DNA of 64,000 bases, from assembly GCA_029204045.2 (NCBI GenBank), contig CM055067.1, positions 25,680,838 through 25,744,837 on the forward strand. Reading direction: 5' to 3'. Positions 53,683-64,000 of this stretch are shown here, piece by piece. Below the pieces are notes generated by a model that saw only the letters and a list, made by a program, of their open reading frames with translations, did no database searches and was not told the origin of the DNA. Position 1 is the first letter of the stretch; every line of letters begins with the position of its first letter. Position numbers and translations under genes: made by a program. This DNA comes from Tillandsia leiboldiana. Its lineage: Eukaryota; Streptophyta; Magnoliopsida; Poales; Bromeliaceae.

Positions 53683-55018
53683 TGTTACGGAATTTGAGTT
53701 GGCGTAGTTTCGTGAAAGTTTCAAGTCCTGAAGATTGAAGGTGAAGAAAGTTGGATCATTTAACTCAATCTCAAGAAAGAAGAATTCAAAAGGATCAGGT
53801 ATGTTTAACTAAAGAATTTGTGTGATCCGAATACTTCTTGTAGTGTAGAAACACTTGGAAGAATCTTTCATTGCATAAAAATCAAAAACTGGACTTGGGA
53901 CATGTTCAGGATCCGGATCAGGCTGTTCGATCCGGATCCCGAAGGTGGTTCGTTCATACATCGTCGCAATCCGGATCGTAGTCTCTTGATCCGGATCCCG
54001 AACGTTGAGTTTACCATCTACCTTGAACGATTCGGATCTTGCTTCGCAATCCGGATCCCGAACGTTGATGTTTGGTGAACTGTATGAACGATCCGGATCG
54101 TAGTCACATGATCCGGATCCCGAACCTTCGTTTTTCTGGAATTGGCTGTTTCGTTATGACGATCCGGATCTCAGTTATCACGATCCGGATCGCCGTCCGT
54201 AAAATTCCAGAAATGGCAGGTTTTTGATTCTTATCACCTTCCTAGGGTTTCTAACCTATAAATAGACCCTATGTCTTTCTTTCTAGGGTCAATCCACATA
54301 GCCGTCATTTTCATATATCATCTTATACGGCTATAGATCCACATATAGAGAAGAAAGGAAATCATTAGAGAATACTCTATGTTTCTTCATCTATATTGAT
54401 TAGTTTGATTCTAGGTTTTCATACTCACATCTTGAGTTGAATCAAACTAATGAATACTTAGATGGTATTTCCGATCTATCTTTGATCTAAGTATTCGGCG
54501 GATCATCACCACCCAAAAACAACGATTACCCCAAAATCGGCGCGTGGATTCGCGTGTCCTTGTGGATTCAAGGTTCAATCGCTCTCGTGGATTCGGAGCG
54601 AGGCACGTTCGTGGATTCGAAGGGTGCTATTGGGTGAAGACCGTGGATTCGGTCGGACGTCGTGGATTCGACGTTGGACGCCGTGGATTCGGCGTTGGGC
54701 ACAGATCGTGGATTCGAGAAGCGTCTGGAGCGAGCGGAGAAGATCCTCTAGGAGCGTATGGAAAAGGTTGAGTCGTAAGTGTGTACGGTAAATCACCTTG
54801 TACGTGTTTTAATTCTAGTGGATTTCTGCCGTGTTATCGGTCCCGTGGTTTTTTACTCCGGTGATGGAGTTTTCCACGTAAAAATCTTGCGAGTTATTTT
54901 CATTTCCGCATTGGGTTTTTTATCGCAACGATTTTTGAGTGTTTATACGTTTACACCTATTCACCCCCCTCTAGGTGTTTCTTCCCCTATTTAGATCCGT
55001 ATTATTTACGACCCAACA
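53683..55018 (+). repeat. E9 3' LTR
   Basis: 1336 bp, three differences from the 5' LTR seen by eye: C/T in a palindrome core near 54031, T/A near 54180, G/A near 54700. Confidence 0.95.
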
Positions 55019-55023
55019 CTGTG

Positions 55024-55866
55024 CGCGCCCGAAAGCCCCTCGGGCCTCCACGTCGCCGCCGCAACAGCGGACAGCCGCGCTGGCCATCCGCTGCGCGACG
55101 CGTGGACCAACGCGGCGACGACACGTGGCGGGCCCGAGCGCGGGAAAGCCCGGTCAGCGCGCCCACGTGCCGCTTGCGCCCGCCGCCTGCGCCCCCTGCC
55201 AGGCGCGAATCCCGAGGCACCCCGGTGCACCTCCGTGGACCCAGCCTTCAAGAGCCCGCCAACCAGAATCAGACACGTGTCCAGGCCGGTCCACCATGCA
55301 CCCCGCACACTCCGTGGACCGCGCCCCGCGGACTGGCCCACTCCCGAGCCGCCACGCGTCCAGGCCCCGGTGCACGCCCGTCGCGTGGACCGGGCGGCCC
55401 GCGCCCCTGCCCGCAGCGCTGCCCGCGGCTGCGCCGCCGCGCTCCGCCGCCGCCCGCCGACGCCGACGCTGCCCGCCGGCCGGAACAGTAACCCCAAGCC
55501 TCGAAAAATGCGCTTTTGCATCCGGACTCCGAAAAATACAAGTAGGTAGTCCATTTTCACCGTTTTCGCGCACTGAATCCAAATCCGGTGTCCGATTTGC
55601 CAAATTCCAACTCCAAAATTTGCCGAAGGCATCCGGAAAGGTGTTCCTTGGTCCAAACTTCGCGCTGAGTCCATTTTTAATATCCGCTTCGCGCGAAACC
55701 ACTTCTAAAGATCCGACGGAGTCCACTGATCACCCACGCGATCCATTAAGCCCGAAGTCCGCCACTTGTGTCTAATTGGTGCACAAACACCTCCAACACA
55801 CAGTACAGGCTCCCCAGATGTCACCAATGACTCTACCACAGCTCTGCAGAGATCCATGTCATCACA
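55024..55866 (-). mobile_element. E8 solo LTR, second part (U3 end)
   Basis: Resumes after the E9 duplication. GC-rich U3 with CACGTG motifs to about 55390; ends GTCATCACA (element start TGTGATGAC), followed by CCCTA at 55867-55871. Long plus-strand frames across it are GC artefacts. Confidence 0.9.
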
Positions 55867-55871
55867 CCCTA

Positions 55872-56117
55872 GGCTTGTGGTTGGACCCTAGGATGACTTA
55901 CGTGAGAGCCGTAATCTTGTAGCGAGAGTCTTGATTGGGTTCCCAACTCTCCCAGTGGATGGGATGAGTGATCGACATGTCTTCCTTCGGTGGCAACTAT
56001 GTTGGCTGCAGACAACATAGTACTATGGGAAGGGGGACATGCCTCTTTGACTTTCGCTAGATTGGGTCGAGCTTTGTTTGGGGTTCTGACTGTTTCTCTT
56101 TTTCCCTCAGGTGAGTG
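55872..56117 (+). other. E7 leader, second part, up to gag
   Basis: Continues the leader from 41852. It contains the hairpin (55996-56021), the conserved CTTTCGCTAGATTGGGTCGAG at about 56060-56080 and a splice-acceptor-like TCTTTTTCCCTCAG ending at 56110, seven bases before the gag ATG. Confidence 0.75.
55996..56021 (+). promoter_or_regulatory. E7 leader hairpin with palindromic loop (dimer-initiation-like)
   Basis: Perfect 9 bp stem ACTATGTTG / CAACATAGT with 8-base loop GCTGCAGA; the loop presents the self-complementary hexamer CTGCAG flanked by purines, the layout of retroviral kissing-loop dimerisation hairpins. The role is inferred. Confidence 0.55.
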
Positions 56118-59100
56118 ATGCCTCCGCGACGCACGATGTCGACGCGTTCGCAGCCTTCTTCCTCTGAGCCCGAGCAGGAGGACTCGAGGCAGGGACAGCA
56201 GAGAGAGGTTCTGGAGCTCCGTGCCCAGGTGGCACAGTTGTCTGAGGCGGTGCGGCGTCAGGAGGAGACATCTCAGCGCAAGGAGGAGGCTTCACAGCGC
56301 CAGGAGGAGGCTTCTCAGCGCCAGGAGGAGGCTTCTCGACGCCAGGAGGAGGCCTTGGGTCGGATGATGCTTCTGTTAGAGCAGAGGGCGCAGCCGGTGG
56401 TAGCACCCCCTGAGAGTTCGCCTGTGCCTTCTTCGCTAGCTGTGGCGCCCCCTGTGGTTCCGTCAGCGCCGGCAGTTCCTGTCGAGCCGGTTTCTAGCAT
56501 ACCACCGCCAGGGTCGACGGGACCTTTGACTTCGGCTGAGCAGGGTGCGGTGGTGGATCTGTTGATGAGGTTCCGCCGGTTTGATCCATCCCATTTTTCT
56601 GGTATGAGTGCTGAGCCGTGGGAGGCCGAATCTTGGATCACGGCCATGGAGCGTCATTTTGAGAGTTTGTTCGTTGAGGATCGATTTTGGGTCTTCTTGG
56701 CTACACACTTCTTGGAGAGCAACGCCGAGGCTTGGTGGCGGCGTGTGCGACCTGCTGGTCCGCCTGGGACGCAGCTTCTTCCTTGGGCGGAGTTCCGCAG
56801 TCTTCTTTTAGGGGCCTTCTTTTCTGAGAGTGTTCGTCAGAGACTGGAGGAGCAGCTGAGGAATCTCCGCCAGGGAGATAGGCCCGTGCATGTGTACATA
56901 GCTAACTTCAATCAGCTGTTGGCCAGTATGCCTCACGTGGCCAGGGATGAGGCTCACTAGATTTACATGTTTGAGCGGGGGTTGCGCCGGGACATTTATC
57001 AGCTTGTTCGCTCCCGCAGATTATAGACTTTGGAGGCATCGATGGAGCAGGCGTTATATGTTGAGTCTGGAGAGGCAGTGATGGCAGAGGTGGTTCCAGC
57101 CCCCGTAGTGACTCCTGGGGCGAAGCGCCCGGCACCGATGGACGAGGGGCAGTCGAGTCGGCAGGGACCCCCGAGACCTCCATGATTCTATCCTCAGGGT
57201 CGTGGGTACCAGGGACTCCAGAGATCTGGAGCATCCCGTCAGTCTTCGCAGCAGCAGCAGCAGCGTCGACCGCCTCGGCAGCAGCAGCCTTCGCAGCAGC
57301 CGCAGACCTCGCGGCAGCCCCGGCAGGACCGATGTGTTTTTTGTGGAGGGCCGCACTTACCGATTCATTGTCAGCACAGGCACGGCCGTTGCTTCCGTTG
57401 CGGACAGGCCGGTCACATTCAGAGTTCGTGCCCCAGGGCAGGTCATCCAGCTCCTTCCTCGGCCTCAGCACCTTCTGTTCCTCACCTGACGGCAGGGCCT
57501 TCTGTGGCCTATGGTAGGCCTGATCATGCTTCTTCCTCTTCGCGACAGCCAGAGCGACGTCCCCCGGCGCCGAGCGGGCGAGTCTATGCCGCCCAGGTTG
57601 AGGATGCTTCAGCAGCTGATCCTGTCGTCGCAGGTACTATTTTAATTTCTGCAGTTCGTACTCGTGCTCTTTTTGATACTGGTGCATCACATTCATTTAT
57701 TAGTAGAGCATTTGCATCCCTACATGGTATAGAGGTAGTTTCATTATCGCATGCATTAGAGGTTCAGATTCCAGACCATGTCTTGCATGTCGAGGAGCAT
57801 TGTAGGGATTGCCCTGTACAGTTGGGACCCTGGATCCTGCCGGCAGACTTGCTCGTCTTGCGGCAGCTCCAGGATTTCGACATTGTACTTGGCATGGATT
57901 GGTTATCTCGGTACTTTGCCACCATAGACTGCAGAGGGAGGACGGTGACCCTCCGTGAGCCTGGACAGGAGGAGTTCGTTTTTAGAGGCTGCCAGAGCAC
58001 CTTCTTTGCGATGACTATTTCTTCGGCGAGAGCTCGGCGGATGATGAGTAGAGGCTGCACCGCTTTCCTGGCGACGATTGTAGAGGTGCCTACGGTGGCC
58101 CTGGGACTCGCGGATATTCCTATTGTCCGCGAGTTCCCAGATGTGTTTCCCTCAGAGTTGACGACTATGCCGCCGGAGAGGGAGATTGAGTTTGTGATTG
58201 ATGTGGTTCCAGGAACCGCACCAATCTCGAAGGCACCTTATAGGATGGCACCTGCTGAGCTGAGGGAGCTGAAGGCCCAGTTGCAGGACTTGATGGATGT
58301 GGGCTTTGTGAGGCCCATTGTATCTCCGTGGGGAGCGCCGATTTTATTTGTGAAGAAGAAGGATGGGTCGCTTCGGTTGTGTGTGGACTACAGAGAGCTG
58401 AATAAAGTGACCATCCGGAACAAGTACCCCCTACCGCGGATTGATGATCTGTTTGATCAGTTGCTGGGAGCGTCAGTGTTCTCGAAGATTGATCTCTAGT
58501 CAGGTTACCACCAGCTTAGGTTGAGGGCTGAGGACATTCCCAAGACAGCTTTTAGATCCCGGTACGGGTATTATGAGTTTACAGTTATGCCTTTTGGATT
58601 AACTAATGCCCCTGCTGCATTTATGGATTTAATAAACCGGGTATTTCAGCCGTACTTGGACCGGTTTGTCGTTGTGTTTATTGACGACATTTTGATTTAC
58701 TCCCGAAGTGATATAGAGCATGAGGAGCACTTAAGGCTAGTGCTGCAGCTTCTGCGAGAGAAGAAGCTGTATGCCAAGCTTAAAAAGTGCGAATTTTGGC
58801 TTCGGGAGGTTGCTTTTCTAGGCCACATTATATCAGCCGCAGGAGTGGCAGTAGACCCGACGAAGATTGATGCTGTTCGGGATTGGCCTAGACCGACGAC
58901 GGTTACTGAGATCCGTAGCTTTTTGGGATTAGCAGGTTATTACCGTCGGTTTGTAGAGGGCTTTGCGAAGCTCTCTACTCCCCTGACCAGTTTGACCAGG
59001 AAGGGGATAAAGTTTGTTTGAACTGAGCGGTGCCAGGAAAGTTTTGAGGAACTGAAGAGGAGATTGATCTCGGCACCAGTTCTAGGACTACCTGTGATGG

Positions 59101-61022
59101 GCGATGGATTTGTGATATATAGTGACGCCTCCCACAGCGGTTTGGGATGTGTTTTGATGTAGCATGGTAGGGTAATTGCTTATGCTTCACGGCAATTAAA
59201 GGATTCTGAGAAGAATTACCCTACTCATGACTTGGAGCTTGCAGCCGTGGTGTTCGCGCTGAAGTTATGGCGGCATTACCTCTACGGGGAGCACTGTGAG
59301 ATCTACACGGATAATAAGAGTTTAAAGTACTTGTTTACTCAAAAGGAGCTGAATTTGAGGCAACGCCGGTGGTTGGAGTTATTAAAGGACTATGATGTGA
59401 GCATCCTTTATCATCCCGGCAAGGCCAATGTTGTAGCAGATGCTTTGAGTAGGAGGTCAGCGCAGAGCTTGAGCATGTTGATCACGCAGCAGCCACCGCT
59501 TGTTGAGCAGTTGAGGCGCCTTCAGATTGAGGTTGTATCCCCTGGGGTCTCTGCTAGACTCATGTCCATGGTCTTGCAGCCCACTCTATTGGACAGGATT
59601 CGAGAGATACAGAGTGAGGACCCCCACTTGATGAGGATTAGATCGCAGATTCAGGCAGATCAGATAGGGGATTTTGCAGTGGATAGCTCGGGAGTACTGC
59701 GATACAGGGACCGAGTGTGTGTGCTGATGGACACTGAGCTCAGAGATCAGATTTTGAGGGAGGCCCATTATACGCCTTATACCATTCATCCTGGTGGTAC
59801 TAAGATGTATAAGGACCTCAAGGCACATTTTTGGTGGCCCGGAATGAAGCGGGATATTGGAAGATTTGTGGCTCATTGTTTAACTTGTCAGCAAGTGAAG
59901 GCAGAGCATCGGGTTCCTGCTGGCAAGTTACAGAGTCTTCCAATTCCTGAGTGGAAGTGGGACCACATCACCATGGACTTCGTCACTGGACTGCCGAGGG
60001 CGCAGAGTGGGGCCGACGCTATTTGGGTTGTCGTGGATAGACTCACCAAGTCTGCACACTTCTTGCCTGTACAGATGACTTGGTCATTGGAGCGTCTGGC
60101 ACAGTTATATTTGGATGAGATAGTGAGACTGCACGGTGTACCTGCCTCGATTGTATCAGATAGGGACCCGAGGTTTGTATCACACTTTTGGGGGAGTCTA
60201 CAGTCAGCCTTGGGGACCCAGCTCAGATTTAGTACTGCTTTCCACCCACAGACTGATGGCCAGTCTGAGCGCACCATACAGACCCTTGAGGATATGTTGA
60301 GAGCGTGCGTTATGGATTTTGGAGGAGGGTGGTATCGGCACTTAGCACTGGTTGAGTTTGCGTACAACAACAGCTATCAGGCGAGCATTCAGATGGCTCC
60401 GTTTGAGGCGTTGTATGGACGCAAGTGCCGGTCGCCCTTATATTGGAGTGACGTGGGTGAGAGGAGGACTTTGGGACCGGATTTACTGTTGGAGGCAGAG
60501 GAGAAAGTCAGATTAGCACGCCGACATCTTGTGATAGCCCAGAGTCGTCAGAGGAGCTACGCTGATACTCGACGGCGAGACCTAGAGTTTCAGATTGGTG
60601 ATCATGTCTTTTTGAAGGTCTCGCCTTCGAAAGGGGTCCGGAGATTCGGAGTTCGGGGGAAGCTCAGTCCCCGTTTTATTGGACCCTTCGAGGTACTTGA
60701 GAGGATTGGTCCTGTGGCTTATAGAGTTGCCCTTCCACCGCGCCTGGCCGGAGTTCACGATGTTTTCCACGTCTCGGCTCTGAGGAGATATGTTTTTGAC
60801 CCGTCGCACGTGATTGACTTCACTTCTTTGGAGGTTGGCGAGGATCTGGGTTATGAGGAGCGCCCGTTGCGAATTCTTGCTCGAGAGGTGAGGGAATTGC
60901 GCAACCGGGCCATTCCGTATGTGAAGGTCCTGTGGAGCAATCACGAGGAGCGAGAGGCCACTTGGGAGCTGGAGACAGTGATGAGAGATTCCTACCCCTT
61001 TCTGTTCGAGACATCCGGTTGA
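56118..61022 (+). pseudogene. E7 Ty3/gypsy gag-pol, single frame with six stop codons
   Basis: The whole polyprotein stays in one frame from MPPRRTMSTRSQ to the final TGA, broken only by stops: TAG 56958, TAG about 57024, TGA 57183, TAG 58497, TGA 59019 and TAG 59160. Domains: N-terminal coiled coil of RQEEASQ heptads encoded by 21 bp repeats (about 56250-56350), capsid, zinc knuckles (about 57330-57440), protease DTGASHS (57677), RT FIDDILIYS (58680), RNase H (about 59118-59440), integrase zinc finger (HYTPYTIH...CLTC, 59765-59895), core D (VTMDFVTGL), D (SDRDPRF), E (QSERTIQ), and a chromodomain-like tail (VLWSNHEEREATWE, about 60928-60975). Same clade as E3. Four of the six stops are simple C-to-T or G-to-A changes at conserved Q, W or probable R codons. 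Confidence 0.92.
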
Positions 61023-61068
61023 GGTACGTCTGTTTGTTTTTCTTGTTTCGAGGATGAAACTTCCTTTT

Positions 61069-61080
61069 AGTGGGGGAGGA
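61069..61080 (+). promoter_or_regulatory. E7 polypurine tract
   Basis: AGTGGGGGAGGA directly before the 3' LTR start TGTGGTGACC. Confidence 0.93.
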
Positions 61081-62085
61081 TGTGGTGACCCTAGTTCCCA
61101 TGCAACCGTTTTCCTGTGAATCCACTATTGGAACACCTAGTGTTGGTGTATCTGGCCCATGGAGCATCAAAGGGATGCCACAGATGGACCCTGTGAGTTA
61201 TCTTTAGCTGTGTTGGCTTTCGGCTGCAATTGCCGAAATTCTGAAGTGGATTTAGGCCAAACAGAGGTTGGAATTGGATTCAGCACGGAAAAACACTTGA
61301 AAATGGCTATTTGCTTGTTTGATTATGAGTCCGGATGCCCAAAAAGGGACCCCCGGAAGTTTTAGTGGCTTTTGGTGCATGGGAGGGGTCGTGGACCGCC
61401 GGGGTGACACGTGGCGGCCTATTATTGGCCGGTCTGCGACGCTCGGTCCACAGAGCGCCGCGGCTGGGTGCACGGACCCGGCGCATGGACACGTGGCGCC
61501 GCCTGATTGGCGGGCTCTTGAGGCGCGGTATACGGTTTTGGCGCAGCGGTGCATGGACCAGGCGGGGGGACGCGTGGCAGCGCCCGGTTGGTCGGTGCAC
61601 GCGGCGCGGTCCACGGAACCCGAACTAGGGTGCGTGGACCGGGTGCATGGGACACGTGTCAACGTGTCATTGGTCGGCTCACCGGGTGCGGCTCACAGGG
61701 GCGCGGGACCCCGCCTCGGGGCGCGTGCGCGGCAGGCGCCGCCTGCACGCACGTGTGACCGCGACAGTGGCAGGGACGCGTGTCGCCCTGCCACTGGCGG
61801 GCGCCACCTACCCGGTTTGACCAGGAGAGGTGCCACGCGTCGGCGGCTTATGCGCCCCGCACAGCTGTTCGCTGTGCGGGACGCGTGTCGGACACCGGGG
61901 CGTGCGACGTGGCCGCAGCGGAGCGGCTCGGGCCGCTGTCGCCTGTTGGTCGGGCTACGTGGCGGCCCCGGGCCGTTTCGGGCGCGCACAGTGTTTGGCC
62001 GGGCCCAACACTGTAGCCGCCCGAAAGTTGCCATGCGCCCGAATTGGGGACCCAGCCAGTATTTTCTGAAAAGTTTCTTTGGGCC

Positions 62086-62094
62086 TATAAATAG
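62086..62094 (+). promoter_or_regulatory. E7 3' LTR TATA box
   Basis: TATAAATAG in GGGCCTATAAATAGCCC. Confidence 0.75.
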
Positions 62095-62361
62095 CCCGAA
62101 AGCTGTTCAACTTGGGTTTTTTCAGTGTTTTAGCCATTTTCTCGCTCGGGTTTCTTCAGAGGACTTTCTCCCCACGAAGTTTAGCATCCATCTGCAGAGT
62201 TTGAAGATTTTTCGGGGCACGGTTTTCGAGATTCTCTTTTTCTTGGCGCGTCGCGACGCTCTTTCTTCGGTGTTTCTTCCGTCGTTCTTCGGTGCACGAG
62301 CTCTCCCGGCCTATCCCGACTATATTTTCGAGCGATTTCTTCGCCGTTGGATCCGCGACAG

Positions 62362-62366
62362 GTAAG
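62362..62366 (+). other. E7 predicted 5' splice site (3' LTR copy only)
   Basis: GCGACAG|GTAAGG, about 275 bases after the TATA box, matching donor-like sites in the E4, E5 and E8 LTRs at about the same distance. It falls in the segment missing from the 5' LTR. Confidence 0.5.
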
Positions 62367-64000
62367 GATACGATTTTGGTTTCTTCCACATTTTCTCATT
62401 GCGCGTTTTTCGAGGTGATTTTTCGTGCTCACTGGGACCCATTTTTGCTATGAGATTTTGTGAGGGCAGCAACTTGTTTTGAGGAGATCTACGCGCACGA
62501 GTCTCGGATCAGGACGTGCTTATAGACTTTTTTCATCTACGCGACGCGAGGATCGTCACAGTATTTTCTTTGGAATTTTTGGAGACCTTCCCGAAGGTAT
62601 ATATTTTTCCTTTTTATCTGTACGAGAGTTTACAGTTATACAGTTTTGGGACTTTGCGCACCGATATTGTGGAATTTATAACTTGGCCTACGGTGCTCGG
62701 ATTTGGACCCGCAGGTACCCGTTTCGAAGGTATCGACGCGAGGATCGCTGTGGTATTTATTTCAGAATTTTTGGAGCTCTTTCTGCTAGTGAAAAATCAA
62801 CTTCTTTGGGGATGAAATTTCAGCGTTGTATTACTTGGCAGATTTTGGGATTTAAGCGTATTTGTAATCTTGTGTTGTACCCAGGAGGGTTTGTGGACTG
62901 TATTGGACCTGCTGGACTTGGAGTTGCTGTTTCCTGGTATTTTCAGCTGTAGGAATTCTGGCAGTTCGACTCTTCAGGTGGGTGGCTTCGTTCTCAAGAT
63001 CAACGGACTGTGTACTAATTCTAGTTATGTAGGGACTTGCATATTGTGATGTATTATGTACAGCATGCTAGAATGTAGGAATTGATGTTCCTGTTGTGGT
63101 TAGATGATCCTGTGCTTATTTCTTCCATGCAAGCTGTTGTTTATTGATATCTTGGAACTTGACCTAGCACCCCCGCCATATGCAGCATGTTCAGCCAGAC
63201 TGTAGAAAACTTTAACTTGGGCTAGGTTTTTATTGCTCTAGACGTTCCCACATCTCTATTCTTTATATCATTCTGGACTTAGCTTTTTCCTCGCCCGTGT
63301 AGTGGGCCGAGAGGTCGGGTTGTTGTGGGATGCTTTTACACTCGTGTCTGGGGACCGGGTGGAGTAGATAGCAGTCTGTAGATCAGGTTTCTTTGGGAGA
63401 GTGACAGTGGTTGTAGATCTGGGATCTTGGCAGCCATCTGAGTGACGGTGGGTCTCGGCTGTGTAGTTTTCCAGCCTGTGAGTGAGACAGTGTGTTGTTG
63501 GTTACTGCCGATCTTGTTGATCGAGGATTTGGATTATAGCCTGCATGAGCCACATTTGAGCTCGACAGAGATGCGCGGATACTTTACTCGTTGGGGTCGC
63601 GCCCCTCGAGAGCCACTCCGGAGTTGGGCCTGTTACTTCTATCGCGACTTGTCGACGCATTTGTCCCTCTGGCTGAGCCAGTTAGTGGCAGTCACAGACA
63701 CCGTCCCTCTGGCTGGGCCAGTTAGTGGCAGTCACGGATGCCCTACGTAAGTCCGGTCCTTCGTGGATGTAACGGCAGTAGGTAGGCACAGGTTTGACTG
63801 GACCCGATGTGGCAGTCAGTGTAGATTGGGTGATCGGAGTCGAGAGATAGTAGATGCACCATATTTCTTTCTGTTCCACTCCTTGAGCATTTAGATAGAG
63901 GCATAGTAGCTGTAGAGATATTTACCAGCTTTTCTTTCCAGCACTGCATCTGTTACCTTATGCCTCTAGTAGACTTAGTGGGCAGACCGTCGGGTTTGTT

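Larger units (their letters stand above)
44642..55018 (+). mobile_element. E9: young Sirevirus-like Ty1/copia element (10,377 bp)
   Basis: Equal 1336 bp LTRs (44642-45977 and 53683-55018) with only three differences seen by eye, target duplication CTGTG, PBS at 45980, PPT at 53671. Order: gag (46011-48032), pol lacking protease and the integrase zinc finger (48010-50568), non-coding spacer, third ORF (52241-52804), spacer, PPT. A large coiled-coil gag, an extra ORF after pol and repeated GGGGGAG tracts are features of the Sirevirus (SIRE/Maximus) lineage; that assignment is from these features, not from a tree. Three differences in 1336 bp suggest an insertion within roughly 0.1 million years. 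Confidence 0.93.
61081..64000 (+). repeat. E7 3' LTR, cut by the window end
   Basis: Colinear with the 5' LTR but with about 668 bp extra (about 62113-62790). By comparison about 455 bp remain beyond the window. About 45-50 differences from the 5' LTR over 2250 bp. Contains G-box/ATTGG pairs (61395-61960), a palindrome with one change (about 61986-62012), a TATA box (62086-62094), a donor-like CGACAG|GTAAGG (62362-62363) and AT-rich U5. Confidence 0.93.

Noticed and set aside
55006..55775. Frames up to 266 codons
   Set aside because: They cross the boundary between the E9 LTR and the E8 LTR or lie in GC-rich U3; artefacts.
61319..62365. 348-codon plus-strand frame, with a shorter twin at 39329-40135
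   Set aside because: Lies in both E7 LTRs, mostly upstream of the TATA box, so the element would not transcribe most of it from its own promoter; GC-rich, and the two copies end differently because of the 668 bp indel.

Overview
The window is plant nuclear DNA made almost entirely of nested LTR retrotransposons. I see no convincing host gene, tRNA gene, functional rRNA gene or CRISPR array. The mix (chromodomain-type Ty3 elements with 2.4-4.9 kb LTRs, Sirevirus-like Ty1/copia elements, a Cassandra-type TRIM with a 5S-derived LTR) indicates an angiosperm. The protein style suggests a monocot, perhaps pineapple-like, but that is an impression and not a test. Elements are numbered E1-E9 plus X below.

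Left half (1-35.6 kb) is the right-hand side of a Russian doll, nearly all on the minus strand. E1 (internal region 1-1924, a 4.9 kb 5' LTR 1925-6835) sits in the RNase H region of E2 (gag-pol 6837-9809; LTR 10152-10940 continuing at 20908-22470). E3 is complete (10941-20902, target duplication AACGG) and sits inside the E2 LTR. E2 lies in a plus-strand LTR, X (22471-23516). X lies in the integrase region of E4 (23517-30834). A 574 bp Cassandra-type TRIM (26249-26822, target duplication GGCTG) sits in the E4 gag. E4 lies in the 3' LTR of E5 (30835-32940), whose deleted body runs to about 35617.

Right half: a truncated minus-strand copia element E6 (gag 35618-37332, LTR 37367-38540), a minus LTR fragment (38541-39090), then plus-strand E7. 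E7 has its 5' LTR at 39091-41797, gag-pol at 56118-61022 and its 3' LTR from 61081 to beyond the window. The E7 leader is split by a solo LTR, E8 (41853-44641 plus 55024-55866, target duplication CCCTA). E8 is itself split by a young Sirevirus-like copia element, E9 (44642-55018, target duplication CTGTG).

The most interesting signals are in the non-coding parts. (1) Six Ty3 elements have an AG 3' splice-site-like sequence 2-9 bases before the gag ATG, and their LTRs carry a 5' splice-site-like AG|GT about 170-280 bases after the TATA box. This predicts a leader intron that removes the primer binding site from the gag-pol mRNA. (2) The same leaders carry a hairpin about 160 bases after the primer binding site and about 90-140 bases before gag; its loop usually holds a 6-base palindrome and its stem covaries between families, like a retroviral dimer-initiation/packaging hairpin. 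(3) E9 carries a third ORF with its own TATA box, predicted 5' UTR intron and a copy of the palindrome array found in its LTR. (4) LTR promoters of unrelated families carry arrays of CCGG-centred palindromes and G-box/CCAAT pairs.

LTR pair differences counted by eye (E9 3 in 1336 bp; E3 about 12 in 2419 bp; E7 about 45-50 in 2250 bp) agree with the nesting order.
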